Below are positions 52,608 through 61,830 of a DNA stretch of 64,000 nucleotides, one piece after another; the stretch's first letter is position 1, and each line of letters opens with the position of its first letter. Origin of the DNA: JAVBQG01 sp031549185 (lineage in GTDB: Bacteria; Synergistota; Synergistia; Synergistales; Synergistaceae); the NCBI GenBank assembly GCA_031549185.1, contig JAVBQG010000043.1, positions 1 through 64,000 on the forward strand. Reading direction: 5' to 3'. Under the pieces are notes generated by a model that saw only the letters and a list, made by a program, of their open reading frames with translations, did no database searches and had not been told where the DNA came from. The position numbers were made by a program, and so were the translations under genes.

Positions 52608-53951
52608 ATGTTGGGTAGCAAGAAGTACGTTTTTTGTCTTTTTATGCTTTTCACCTTCGCTCTTTTTTTTGTCTCGTCGCACGCCGAAGCGGTTGAACCG
52701 ATATCACTTGACGACTATGTACGGCTTGTCACCACAAACAATCGCACCCTTCAATCGCAGGCGAAATCGGTGGAGGCGGCCTATTACGCAGTACGATCAT
52801 CAGTTGCATATCAGCGGCCCTCTCTCTCCGTCACCGCAGACGGAACATATCTTTCCGGCCAGGAGACGCTTGGCCGGAGCGAAAAGGACATCGTCGCCTT
52901 CGACACAGGCGTCATTCTCGGACAGGGTATCGACATCTCCGGCATTTACGGATTGGATGAACAACAACAGATTCTGTACTACGAGATACAGGCGGCCTCG
53001 TACCAGGATACCTTCAACACCCTCGTCTCGCAGGCGATGGAGGCCTACTATTCCGCGATGTACGCCAGGGACAATGTCCTGCTGCAAAAGGAAATCCTCG
53101 TGCAGAGAATGGAAAATTTGCGCGTGACTGGCGAGAAGTACAAAGTCGGGACAGTTCAGAAGCTCGACGTCGTTCGGGCCAATGCGCAGGTGACCGAGGC
53201 GGAGAGCTATATCGTGCAGGCAGAGACGGATTATAACAATCTGCTGGCGACAATGAAGGATATGGCAGGCGATAGAGAGATCGCGATCGTCGAGACCCCT
53301 CTCAATCTGCCGCCCTTGGGCTATGAAGTGAACTACGAGACGGCCCTCGCGAAAAGGCCGGACATTCGTGCATATCGCATCTCGAAAGAACGGGCACTAG
53401 TCGTGAAAAAACTGAACGCAAAGGGCCTCTCCCCCACGCTCTCAGCCGGCCTCAATTGGGTACCGTATGCGGACCCGTGGAACTTCACCACCATACAGGA
53501 CGGCGAAGTCAGCGTCGGCCTGTCTTTGAACGTCCCGATCTTCGACGGCAACGCCACGAAGTACAACACACTCGGAGCGGACCGGCTGCTGCAATCGGCG
53601 GAGGCGGCGCTCGAAGCGGCGTACAGCAACACCTCGAAACAGCTCACAACGGTGAAAAACAATCTGGAGAAAGCGATTTCTGTGGAGCGGTATATGAAGC
53701 GCCAGATGACATCCACCGCGGAAGAGCTGCGCATCACCAGATACCGCTATCTCGAAGGCGTGGGAGACCAGCTCGATCTTCTCAATGCCTTCACTGCCGA
53801 TCAACTGTCGCGCACAAATCATCTCGGGGCAATCAGGGACATCCATATCGCGCTTGTCGAGCTTCGGAAGGCGATGGGCGACTACGCACCCGACGCCCTT
53901 GATGGATCCTGGCGAACCGCCGTCCAAGAATACGGGAAGAGCAAAAAATAG
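52608..53951 (+). CDS. TolC-family outer-membrane efflux channel
   Basis: 447 residues. Signal peptide MLGSKKYVF with hydrophobic core, cleavage expected near HAEA (27-28). Two OEP repeats follow, each with long helices: SLDDYVRLVTTNNRTLQSQAK and the alpha-barrel segment ALAKRPDIRAYRISKERALV, which has the conserved RPD. It forms the outer-membrane exit duct of the tripartite pump encoded by the next two genes, which confirms a diderm envelope. ATG with AAGGA upstream. Confidence 0.92.
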   Translation: MLGSKKYVFCLFMLFTFALFFVSSHAEAVEPISLDDYVRLVTTNNRTLQSQAKSVEAAYYAVRSSVAYQRPSLSVTADGTYLSGQETLGRSEKDIVAFDTGVILGQGIDISGIYGLDEQQQILYYEIQAASYQDTFNTLVSQAMEAYYSAMYARDNVLLQKEILVQRMENLRVTGEKYKVGTVQKLDVVRANAQVTEAESYIVQAETDYNNLLATMKDMAGDREIAIVETPLNLPPLGYEVNYETALAKRPDIRAYRISKERALVVKKLNAKGLSPTLSAGLNWVPYADPWNFTTIQDGEVSVGLSLNVPIFDGNATKYNTLGADRLLQSAEAALEAAYSNTSKQLTTVKNNLEKAISVERYMKRQMTSTAEELRITRYRYLEGVGDQLDLLNAFTADQLSRTNHLGAIRDIHIALVELRKAMGDYAPDALDGSWRTAVQEYGKSKK

Positions 53952-53965
53952 GAGGGGCTGAAAGC

Positions 53966-55159
53966 ATGGCTACGAAAAAAACAATCAAAGTGGTCGTAAT
54001 CCTGCTCATCATGGCAGCACTCGCGTTTGCCGTGACGAACCGAGTCGAGCGAAACAAAGAGCAGGAACAGATGCCGGCAGCCCAGGCACTCCCTGTGAAG
54101 GCGGTCAAGGTAATCACACGAGACACCGTCATCGTCACATCTTACGCGGGACAGGTGAAGGCCATCGACGAAGTGGCCGTTCAATCGCGCGTAGGCGGGA
54201 GCGTCGTGGAGAAATACGTGCAGGGCGGTGAACTGGTCAAGAGGGGACAATCCCTGTTTAAGATAGACACTCGCCAATATACAAGCGCACTGCTGACGGC
54301 ACAGGGAGAGCTCGCGCAGGCCGAGGCGCTTCTGGCGAACTCCCGCCGAGACACGCAGCGCTACACGAGGCTTCTCTCGGAGGACGCCATTGCCGAACAG
54401 CAGGTAACCACGCAGATCGCGCAGGAGAAGAGTGACCTTGCCGTCGTAAACGCCAAGAGGTCGATCGTACAGCAGGCGAAAAACGACCTTGACGACACCA
54501 CCGTATACTCCCCCATCGATGGGAGGTTGAACCTTAACGACGTCGCCGTGGGAACGTATTCCGTAGCCGGAAGCACGCCTCTCGTGACGGTGGGGACGCT
54601 CGACCCGATGTTCGTGCAGTTCAACATGAGCGAGACCGATTATCTCGAGGCCATGCGCTATTACCAGGAGAAATCCATGGACCAGATGTGGGGGAAAAAA
54701 CTTGAATTCAGCCTGAGCGACGGTTCGAAGTACCCTCACGTAGGAGAGGTCTCGCAGATCGACCGGGGACTCGGCGACAACAGCGGCACGCTGTCTATCA
54801 AGGCGACCGTCAAAAATCCAGGCGGAATTCTGATTCCGGATATGTTCGTACGAGTCAAGGCCGACGCCACGGAGCTCAAGGGGGCGATCCTTATCCCGCA
54901 GAGGGCTGTACAACAGCTTCTCGACAGGTCCTTCGTGATGATCGTCGGAGAGGGCAACAAGGCAGAGGTGAAAACCGTCGACCTGAGCCGCAAGATCGGC
55001 AGCTTCTGGATCGTCAGAAAAGGACTTTCCGGCGATGAGACGATCGTGGTCGAAGGACTCACCAAGATTCAGGAGGGTGTCCCCCTGGCCGTCACGATGA
55101 CGACGCCAGAAGAACTCAAACTGTCCTTCGAAGATAACATGACCGACATCGTTCAGTAG
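53966..55159 (+). CDS. RND efflux periplasmic adaptor (membrane-fusion protein)
   Basis: 397 residues. An N-terminal membrane anchor (about 8-24) and no lipobox Cys, then a lipoyl-like half-motif (YAGQVKAIDEVAVQSRVGGSV), helical hairpin (about 95-165), second lipoyl half (DDTTVYSPIDGRLNLNDVAVG), beta barrel and membrane-proximal domain ending GLTKIQEGVPL. This is the HlyD/AcrA-type link between the RND pump and TolC channel. The gene starts 14 bases after tolC with AGGAGG as ribosome site. Confidence 0.94.
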   Translation: MATKKTIKVVVILLIMAALAFAVTNRVERNKEQEQMPAAQALPVKAVKVITRDTVIVTSYAGQVKAIDEVAVQSRVGGSVVEKYVQGGELVKRGQSLFKIDTRQYTSALLTAQGELAQAEALLANSRRDTQRYTRLLSEDAIAEQQVTTQIAQEKSDLAVVNAKRSIVQQAKNDLDDTTVYSPIDGRLNLNDVAVGTYSVAGSTPLVTVGTLDPMFVQFNMSETDYLEAMRYYQEKSMDQMWGKKLEFSLSDGSKYPHVGEVSQIDRGLGDNSGTLSIKATVKNPGGILIPDMFVRVKADATELKGAILIPQRAVQQLLDRSFVMIVGEGNKAEVKTVDLSRKIGSFWIVRKGLSGDETIVVEGLTKIQEGVPLAVTMTTPEELKLSFEDNMTDIVQ

Positions 55160-55170
55160 GAGGTGGCGTC

Positions 55171-58100
55171 TTGGCTAAATTTTTTATCGATCGCCCCGTT
55201 TTTGCAATCGTCATCGCCGTCCTGATCGTAATCGCGGGCACGATTTCGGGCTTTTCGCTTCCGATCGGCCTCTACCCCGACATAGAACCCCCGACCGTCA
55301 GTGTGACGACGACTTACCTGGGAGCGAGCGCTACCGTTGTCAACGAAGGCGTCTCGCAAGTCATCGAGGAACAGGTAAATGGCGTGCAGGGCATGGACTA
55401 CATGAACTCCTACGCCAGCGACACCGGGTCGTACACGCTCAACGTGGTCTTCGAGCAGGGCACGGACGGCGACATCGCGTCGGTCAAAGTGCAAAACAAC
55501 GTATCGCAGGCGAACGCGAGCCTGCCTACGGATGTTTTGAACGTCGGCGTCGTCACACAGAAAGCGTCCCCGAACATGTCGATGGTCGTGAGCCTCCACT
55601 CCCCCAAAGGAACCTACGACAACGTCTTTCTGTACAACTACATGACCGTCTACATCCTCGATGAAATCAAGAGAATCAACGGCGTCGGGCAGGTTCAGCT
55701 TTTCGGCTCGGAGTTCGCAAGGCGCGTATGGCTCAACCCGGATAGGATGGCGGCTCTGAACCTCACCGTATCCGATGTGATCGCCGCCATCCAGGAGCAG
55801 AACGTGCAGGCCCCCGCCGGTACGATCGGCGCGCTGCCCGCCCCCGCCGGGCAGGAATTCCAATACACGGGCACGGTCAAAGGGCGTCTTGCGTCGATCG
55901 GGGACTTCGAGAACATCATCGTGAAGGCGCACGGAAACGGTTCGTTCATCTTCCTGCGCGATATTGCACGCGTGGAGAACGGCGCCCGTTACGATTCCTT
56001 CATCGCGCGCTTCGACGGGCATCAGGCCCTCGGAATCGGGATCAACCTCACGAGCGATGCCAACATGATGAAGGCCATCGCGGAGATCCGCCAGGTCTTC
56101 GAGCGGGCGGCGGCGAATTTTCCGCCCGACTTGGAGTACTCCGTCATTCTCGACACCACCGAGAACATCAGCGCCTCGCTCGAGGAGGTCGTGAAGACGT
56201 TCTTCGAGGCAATGCTGCTGGTTCTCCTCATCGTCTTCGTCTTCCTGCAGAGCATCCGCGCTACGCTGATCCCGATGCTGGCGGTTCCCGTCTCCCTGAT
56301 CGGAACGTTCGGCGCCTTCGTTTTCCTCGGGTTCTCAATCAACACGCTGACGCTGTTCGCCATGGTGCTCGCCATCGGGCTCGTGGTCGACGACGCAATC
56401 GTGGTAATCGAGGCGGTCGAGCATCACATCAAGACGAACTGCATGTCGCCTCGCGAAGCGACACGGAAAGCAATGGACGAGGTCTCCGGCCCCGTCGTCG
56501 CTATCGCGTTCGTTCTGGCCTCCGTCTTCATCCCGGTCGCCTTTCTCGGCGGCATGACGGGCGTCCTCTATCGCCAGTTTGCACTGACGATCGCTGTTTC
56601 GATGGGGCTCTCGGCCTTTATCGCGCTCTCGCTGACCCCCGCGCTCTGCGCGATGCTGCTGAAACCGCACGACCCGGACGAACGGAAGGGATTTTTTGCC
56701 AGATTCTTCGACAAATTCAACGACGGGTTCGATCGCATGACGAACTCGTACAGCGAAACGGTCAAAAAATTGGTCACACACGCCAAATACGTCTGTATTT
56801 TCCTGGTAATTCTCGTGATCGGCATCGTGCTCCTCGCAAGGGTCGTGCCCTCCACCTTCGTTCCCGACGAGGACCAGGGCATCTTCATCGCTTCCGTGAC
56901 CCTGCCGGAGGGGACGAGTCTCAACCGCACGATGGACGTCATCGAGCGCGTGGGGAAGGAGATTCTGACGCAGGAGGGGGTCACCAACCTCATGACGGTG
57001 GCCGGGTACGACGTTCTCTCCAGCTCGAACAAGTCGAACGCAGGGACGATCTTCACGCGCCTCGCGCCGTGGGAAGAACGCAAGACGGCCGCCACGCAGA
57101 TCAACGCGGAGATCGGCCAGGTCTTCCGCCATGCCGCTAAATTCCCCGAGGCGTCGGTCATCGCGTTTAACATGCCCGCGCTTCCAGGCCTCGGCATGTT
57201 GGGCGGCTTCACCATGGTTTTGCAGGATCTGAACGGGCGTTCGAACGAGGAGTTGGCGGCAATCAGCCAGAAATTCGTCGCCGATGCGAACAAGATGCCC
57301 GAGGTCTCGGCCGTTTATACGACGTACAAGAACAACTTCCCCGGTTATCACTTCGAGATCGACCGCGAAAAAGTGAAGACGAACGGCGTGCTCCTCTCGG
57401 ATGTTTTCACGGCGCTACAGGTCAACTTCGGCGGCATGGAGGTCAACGACTTCAACCTCTTCGGCCGCACCTACAAGGTCTCGTTGCAGGCTGACGTCAA
57501 ATACAGAAACGAGGCGGATATGACCCGCTTCATCTTCGTCAGGTCCTCGAACGGTTCGATGATTCCGCTCGACGCGCTCGTGAACCCGACCCTGACGAGC
57601 GCTCCCACGATCATCTCCCGCTTCAACGCGGCGCGCAGCATCGAGATCAACGGAGGCGTCGGCAGCGGCTACAGCTCTGGGCAGGCCCTCGCTGCGATGG
57701 AAGACCTCGCGAAGCGAACGCTGCCGCAGGGCTTCAACGTGGAGTGGTCGGGACAGAGTCGTGAGGAGAAAAAGGCGGGAGGCCAGACCAATCAGATCAT
57801 GGCGCTCGCCCTGATCTTCGTGTTCCTCTGCCTCGCCGCGCTCTACGAGAGCTGGGGCGTACCGTTCGCCGTCCTCTTCTCGGTGCCGACCGGCATCTTC
57901 GGCGCCTTCTTCTCGCAGTACGTCGTCGGCCTGCAAAACAGCATCTACATGCAGATCGGCATCATCACGCTCATCGGCCTCGCCGCCAAGAACGCGATCC
58001 TGATCGTCGAATTCGCGAAGGTGCGCACCGACGAGGGCATGGAGCCGAAACAGGCGGCGGTGGAAGCGGCGAAGCTGCGACTGCGCCCGATCCTCATGAC

Positions 58101-58332
58101 GTCGCTCGCCTTCATTATCGGCTGTCTCCCGCTGGCGATCGCGACGGGAGCGGGCGCACAGGCCAGAAATGCGATGGGCACGGCTGTCGTCGGCGGCATG
58201 GCGTTCGCGACGAGCGTGGGCATCTTCATCATCCCGTCGCTCTTCGTCGTCGTGGAGTGGTTCGTCCTGAAATTCGGCAAGCATGAGGAGAAGAGCGAGG
58301 GAAAGGATGACACCCCGGCGCAGCCGGCGTAA
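55171..58332 (+). CDS. RND-family efflux transporter (HAE1/AcrB type)
   Basis: 1053 residues, full length, 12 helices with two large periplasmic loops. FIDRPVFAIVIAVLIVIAG is the standard N-terminus. Helix 4 has ALAIGLVVDDAIVVIEAVEHH with the proton-relay Asp pair, and helix 10-11 has GLAAKNAILIVEFAKVRTDEG with the relay Lys. This subfamily exports drugs, bile salts or detergents. TTG start at 55171 with AGGAGGTG eight bases upstream. Last gene of the operon. Confidence 0.95.
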   Translation: MAKFFIDRPVFAIVIAVLIVIAGTISGFSLPIGLYPDIEPPTVSVTTTYLGASATVVNEGVSQVIEEQVNGVQGMDYMNSYASDTGSYTLNVVFEQGTDGDIASVKVQNNVSQANASLPTDVLNVGVVTQKASPNMSMVVSLHSPKGTYDNVFLYNYMTVYILDEIKRINGVGQVQLFGSEFARRVWLNPDRMAALNLTVSDVIAAIQEQNVQAPAGTIGALPAPAGQEFQYTGTVKGRLASIGDFENIIVKAHGNGSFIFLRDIARVENGARYDSFIARFDGHQALGIGINLTSDANMMKAIAEIRQVFERAAANFPPDLEYSVILDTTENISASLEEVVKTFFEAMLLVLLIVFVFLQSIRATLIPMLAVPVSLIGTFGAFVFLGFSINTLTLFAMVLAIGLVVDDAIVVIEAVEHHIKTNCMSPREATRKAMDEVSGPVVAIAFVLASVFIPVAFLGGMTGVLYRQFALTIAVSMGLSAFIALSLTPALCAMLLKPHDPDERKGFFARFFDKFNDGFDRMTNSYSETVKKLVTHAKYVCIFLVILVIGIVLLARVVPSTFVPDEDQGIFIASVTLPEGTSLNRTMDVIERVGKEILTQEGVTNLMTVAGYDVLSSSNKSNAGTIFTRLAPWEERKTAATQINAEIGQVFRHAAKFPEASVIAFNMPALPGLGMLGGFTMVLQDLNGRSNEELAAISQKFVADANKMPEVSAVYTTYKNNFPGYHFEIDREKVKTNGVLLSDVFTALQVNFGGMEVNDFNLFGRTYKVSLQADVKYRNEADMTRFIFVRSSNGSMIPLDALVNPTLTSAPTIISRFNAARSIEINGGVGSGYSSGQALAAMEDLAKRTLPQGFNVEWSGQSREEKKAGGQTNQIMALALIFVFLCLAALYESWGVPFAVLFSVPTGIFGAFFSQYVVGLQNSIYMQIGIITLIGLAAKNAILIVEFAKVRTDEGMEPKQAAVEAAKLRLRPILMTSLAFIIGCLPLAIATGAGAQARNAMGTAVVGGMAFATSVGIFIIPSLFVVVEWFVLKFGKHEEKSEGKDDTPAQPA

Positions 58333-58361
58333 CCTCTCTTCTCTGATACTGCCTCATGCGT

Positions 58362-58402
58362 AAAACAGGCAGAAGAGGGAGGCCCCCTTTTCTGCCTGTT
58401 TT
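58362..58402 (+). terminator. Terminator of the RND operon
   Basis: AAAACAGGCAGAA (58362-58374) with its complement (58390-58402), inner AGGG/CCC pairs, ending in TTTT. 30 bases after the RND stop. The remaining stretch up to 58495 is AT-rich with a GCCAAAT/ATTTGGC repeat (58409-58415, 58432-58438) and no gene. Confidence 0.8.
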
Positions 58403-58495
58403 GTCGTCGCCAAATTCGGTATTATTCTATTATTTGGCTGTTGAAAATATGTTTGGCGTTTAGACACAATGCTTGAAAAGTGAGTGAAACCAGGC

Positions 58496-59029
58496 TCACG
58501 CACGAAAGATGACAGAAGACAGCCTCGCCGCCAGCGTGCGGGCGACGAAGCCCACGGCGAGGCCGGTTGCGAACGCGGCGACGGTCAGAATCGGCAGGTA
58601 GCCGAACAACGCAGGCTCCCCCGTGAGGAAGGCCACCACCGCGAGCTGCCCCACATTGAACGCCACCGCAGACGCCACGCTGATCGCCTCTACGCTGAAA
58701 AATTTTCCGAATCTCTCATAGAGCAGAATCGAGACGGGCAATGACAAGAATAATCCGCCCGCACTGCAGGCGAGGGCGAATGGATTGCCGGATATCGTGA
58801 ACGCCATGAGGACACGCAACACGGAGACGAGGACGGCGCTCGCCGGTCCGAGCAGCAGCAGCGCAAAGAGAGAGAAGACATTCGCCAGCCCCAGCCGCAT
58901 CCCAGGAAACGGCAAAGGGAAGGAGGACTCCGCGAGGTTCAGCACGAGCGCCAACGCCGCGAAAAGCGCGATGAAGACGAGTTTCCCGGAGCCGCGCTCA
59001 ATACGCAACCGCATCGAGGTCCGCTCCAT
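58496..59029 (-). CDS. Gx transporter family membrane protein (HepS component I-like)
   Basis: 177 residues with about five or six helices. FIALFAALALVLNLAESSFPLPFPGMRLGLANVFSLFAL matches the conserved start of the family once labelled heptaprenyl diphosphate synthase component I, now viewed as S-component-like (ECF/Gx) transporters. It regularly accompanies NusG-domain-II and ApbE genes, as here, hinting at flavin or redox-cofactor supply. ATG at 59029 with GGAGG six bases from GGAAGG; it overlaps the upstream gene by 32 bases. Confidence 0.82.
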   Translation of the reverse strand: MERTSMRLRIERGSGKLVFIALFAALALVLNLAESSFPLPFPGMRLGLANVFSLFALLLLGPASAVLVSVLRVLMAFTISGNPFALACSAGGLFLSLPVSILLYERFGKFFSVEAISVASAVAFNVGQLAVVAFLTGEPALFGYLPILTVAAFATGLAVGFVARTLAARLSSVIFRA

Positions 59030-59393
59030 CCTTCCCCTCCCTCTCGCCCCTCAAGCGGACGATCAAACGGTGCGGCAGGCAGGCGATCGATCCCCGCTCG
59101 TCCGTAAGCGCCGGCATCCGAAGGCAGTCTCCGCCGGGGCAATCGGCGGAGACCATCCGCACGGCTCCATTTTCGATCAACAACGTGTTGCTCCCGCCGC
59201 TCGTGTTCAAGCGCAGCTCCCTTGGGGCCCCCCCGCTCAGTTTCTGCTCTTCGATCACCCTGCCGTCGGCCACGACTTCAAGTACGAACCCTCCCCGCGG
59301 AGGGCGCACGTGGGCAAAAAAACGGAAGGTCAGTGGAAAAAGAGCGAAGGCGAGCAGAAGACCGAGGTATAAAAATTTATCTCCTCGTTTCAT
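58998..59393 (-). CDS. NusG domain II-containing membrane-anchored protein
   Basis: 131 residues: an N-terminal helix (about 7-25) then a small beta domain with IENGAVRMVSADCPGGDCLR and GSIACLPHRLIVRL. The D-CP--DC and CLPH-L pattern is the NusG-II (PF07009-like) signature. It is not the transcription factor NusG. Found with ApbE and Gx transporter genes in anaerobes, function unknown. ATGA overlap with the apbE stop. Confidence 0.85.
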   Translation of the reverse strand: MKRGDKFLYLGLLLAFALFPLTFRFFAHVRPPRGGFVLEVVADGRVIEEQKLSGGAPRELRLNTSGGSNTLLIENGAVRMVSADCPGGDCLRMPALTDERGSIACLPHRLIVRLRGEREGKDGADLDAVAY

Positions 59394-60481
59394 CGTTTCA
59401 ATTCGATGAAATCGACGGCGACGGCGGGAAGGAGCGATTTGATCCTACCCTCCAGACCCTTCGTCGCGCGCACCTGAAGTGTATCATCGGCTGCCCGTAG
59501 CACAAAGACCGCCTCCGCCTCCGGAAAGAGAGAGAGCAGCTCGCGCACGGAACCCATGCGATCCAGCCCGATCACCATCAGCGCGGTGGAGAGAGCGTCT
59601 CCCTCCGCGCCGTTCGGACAGACGACCGTGACGGAGGCGAGGTTGTTTTTGACGGGATAACCCGTGCGCGGGTCGAAGATATGCGTATAGCGTTTTCCGC
59701 CGATGTCGATAAATCGCTCGTACGTACCCGCCGTGATGGCTGCCGTGTCGCTGAGCTCAAGCGCGCAGATGGCCTCTCCCCTCTTTCCGTCCGGGTTCTG
59801 TATGCCGATGCGCCACGGTTTGCCATCCAGGCTGCTGCCGATCAGCTGAACGTTGCCACCCAGGTCGATCAACGCGGAGCTGATGCCCTCCGAGCGAAGA
59901 AAGTCGACCACCTTTTGCGATGCGTATCCCTTGGCGATCGCGCCAAGGTCGAGCATCATGCCCTTCGCAGACAAATAGACAGTCTCCTGTGGCTCGCTCA
60001 GCTCGATCTTTCCGTAGCCGACCAGAGCAAGGGCCCGGTCGATCTTCATTCTCTCCGGTATTGCGTCGAGACTGCGAGTAGAATCTCCGATTCCCCACAG
60101 TCTCGTCACGGGACCGATCGTCGGGTCGAACGCGCCGTCCGAGAGCGAGGCGATATCTTTTGCCGTCTGAATCACGTCGAAAACGTCCCGGTCGACCTTC
60201 ACAGAGTGCCCCCCCGCCGCGCTGTTGATCCGGGATACAATCGAGCCCGGTTGATACATGGAGAGCTCGCCGTCCAGCGTTCTGATCAACGCGAAGGCCC
60301 CGTCGAGAGCGCCCTCCACATTGCCCTTGCCTGTGGCCTCCACCGAGACCACCGTGTCCAACAGGACGCCCTCTCGCTTCGCCGTCGTGCGCCCATCGTA
60401 AAAACGAATGAAGACGATGCCGCACAGGCCGAAGAGCGCCAGGAAGGCGATCGCCAGGTAGAATTTCGACTCCCTGTTCAT
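59390..60481 (-). CDS. apbE: FAD:protein FMN transferase (ApbE)
   Basis: 363 residues. An N-terminal membrane segment (about 7-25, no lipobox) is followed by the ApbE fold: DTVVSVEATGKG, DGELSMYQPGSIVSRIN, GAFDPTIGPVTRLWG, LDLGAIAKGYASQKVVDFL, LIDLGGNVQLIGSS, HIFDPRTGYPV and VCPNGAEGDALSTALMVIG (Mg2+-binding Asp). It attaches FMN to threonine in SGAT-type motifs, here available in RnfD and RnfG. The gene starts 12 bases after the malic enzyme stop in a leftward run. Confidence 0.95.
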   Translation of the reverse strand: MNRESKFYLAIAFLALFGLCGIVFIRFYDGRTTAKREGVLLDTVVSVEATGKGNVEGALDGAFALIRTLDGELSMYQPGSIVSRINSAAGGHSVKVDRDVFDVIQTAKDIASLSDGAFDPTIGPVTRLWGIGDSTRSLDAIPERMKIDRALALVGYGKIELSEPQETVYLSAKGMMLDLGAIAKGYASQKVVDFLRSEGISSALIDLGGNVQLIGSSLDGKPWRIGIQNPDGKRGEAICALELSDTAAITAGTYERFIDIGGKRYTHIFDPRTGYPVKNNLASVTVVCPNGAEGDALSTALMVIGLDRMGSVRELLSLFPEAEAVFVLRAADDTLQVRATKGLEGRIKSLLPAVAVDFIELKR

Positions 60482-60493
60482 CTCGCGCGGAAA

Positions 60494-61666
60494 TTACTGA
60501 CGCGCGACTCCGGACTTGCGCGCCGCAACCTTGACAGCCTCGGCCACTGCCGGGGCTACGCGAGGATCGAGCGCCGTCGGCATAAGGTAGTCCGCCCTCA
60601 GTTCGTCGTCGCGGATCAGGGCTGAGATCGCCTCGGCTGCCGCGATCTTCATATCGTCGTCGATGTCGCTCGCCCGAGCGTCGAGAGCTCCTCTGAAAAT
60701 ACCGGGGAAGGCCAGCACGTTGTTGATCTGGTTGGGGAAATCGCTGCGGCCCGTTCCCACGACGGCGGCACCGGCCGCCAGGGCGTCCTCGGGCCATATC
60801 TCCGGAACCGGGTTGGCCATTGCGAAAATGATGGGCTCCTTCGCCATGCCGCGAACCATCTCCTGCGTCACGATGCCCGGAGCGGAGAGGCCGAAAAAGG
60901 CGTCCGCGCCCTTCATCGCCTCCGCCAACCCGCCTCGCACGCCCCTCTTGTTCGTCTTGACGATGAACGACTTGCGCTCGTCGTCGAGGCCGGGGCGCGA
61001 TTCGTAGAGCACGCCGTCGATGTCGCACACCACGACGTCCTTCACGCCGCTTGCGAGCAGCAGCTTCGACACGGCGATCCCCGCCGCGCCGGCCCCGCTC
61101 ACGACGAGCGAGAGATCCTCCAGTTTCCGGCCGGTGAAGCGGCAGGCGTTGACGATGGCCGCGAGCGCGACGACGGCCGTGCCGTGCTGATCGTCGTGGA
61201 AGATCGGGATGTCGCAGCATGCCTTGAGCTTGCGCTCGATCTCGAAGCAGCGGGGAGCGGAGATATCCTCGAGGTTCACGCCGCCGAAGCTCCCGGCAAG
61301 CAGCCGCACGACGTTCACGATCTCGTCGGGATCCTTCGAGCGCACACAGAGGGGGAAGGCGTCGACTTCCGCGAACTTTTTGAACAGGGCGCACTTGCCC
61401 TCCATGACGGGCATGCCGGCCTCCGGGCCGATGTCGCCGAGCCCCAGCACGGCCGTGCCGTCCGTGACCACGGCGACCATGTTCCAGCGCCGCGTATAGG
61501 TGTAGCTGGCGCTCACATCCTCCTTGATCGCGAGGCAGGGCTCCGCGACGCCCGGCGTGTACGCCAGCGAAAGGTCTTCCATCGTATCCAGCGGCGCCCT
61601 GCAGACGACCTCGATCTTGCCGCGCCATTCCTCATGCAGTTTCAAAGCTCGTTCTTTCTTCTCCAT
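60494..61666 (-). CDS. NAD-dependent malic enzyme
   Basis: 390 residues, the short prokaryotic malic enzyme. LSLAYTPGVAEPCLAI near 28, MEGKCALFKKFAEVDAFPLCV, GGVNLEDISAPRCFEIE (metal Glu-Asp), IPIFHDDQHGTA, the Rossmann SGAGAAGIAVSKLLL, and ANPVPEIWPEDAL are all present. It decarboxylates malate to pyruvate with NAD(P)+. The ATG at 61666 is chosen although its ribosome site (GGAG, 12 bases) is weak; a GTG three codons upstream is possible. First gene of the leftward malic enzyme-apbE-NusGII-Gx run. Confidence 0.94.
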   Translation of the reverse strand: MEKKERALKLHEEWRGKIEVVCRAPLDTMEDLSLAYTPGVAEPCLAIKEDVSASYTYTRRWNMVAVVTDGTAVLGLGDIGPEAGMPVMEGKCALFKKFAEVDAFPLCVRSKDPDEIVNVVRLLAGSFGGVNLEDISAPRCFEIERKLKACCDIPIFHDDQHGTAVVALAAIVNACRFTGRKLEDLSLVVSGAGAAGIAVSKLLLASGVKDVVVCDIDGVLYESRPGLDDERKSFIVKTNKRGVRGGLAEAMKGADAFFGLSAPGIVTQEMVRGMAKEPIIFAMANPVPEIWPEDALAAGAAVVGTGRSDFPNQINNVLAFPGIFRGALDARASDIDDDMKIAAAEAISALIRDDELRADYLMPTALDPRVAPAVAEAVKVAARKSGVARQ

Positions 61667-61830
61667 CTTTTTCACACGCTCCAGACATATCGGTTTCCGT
61701 AAAAAAATCTCGCGCATAAGACACTTCGGTATTGTACTCCGAATTCCACGCGACGGGATCAATTATGTGCTACCCTTTTACCGATTCGTGATATATCATT
61801 GAAGTATGTTGCACTTCTGGAGATGATATT

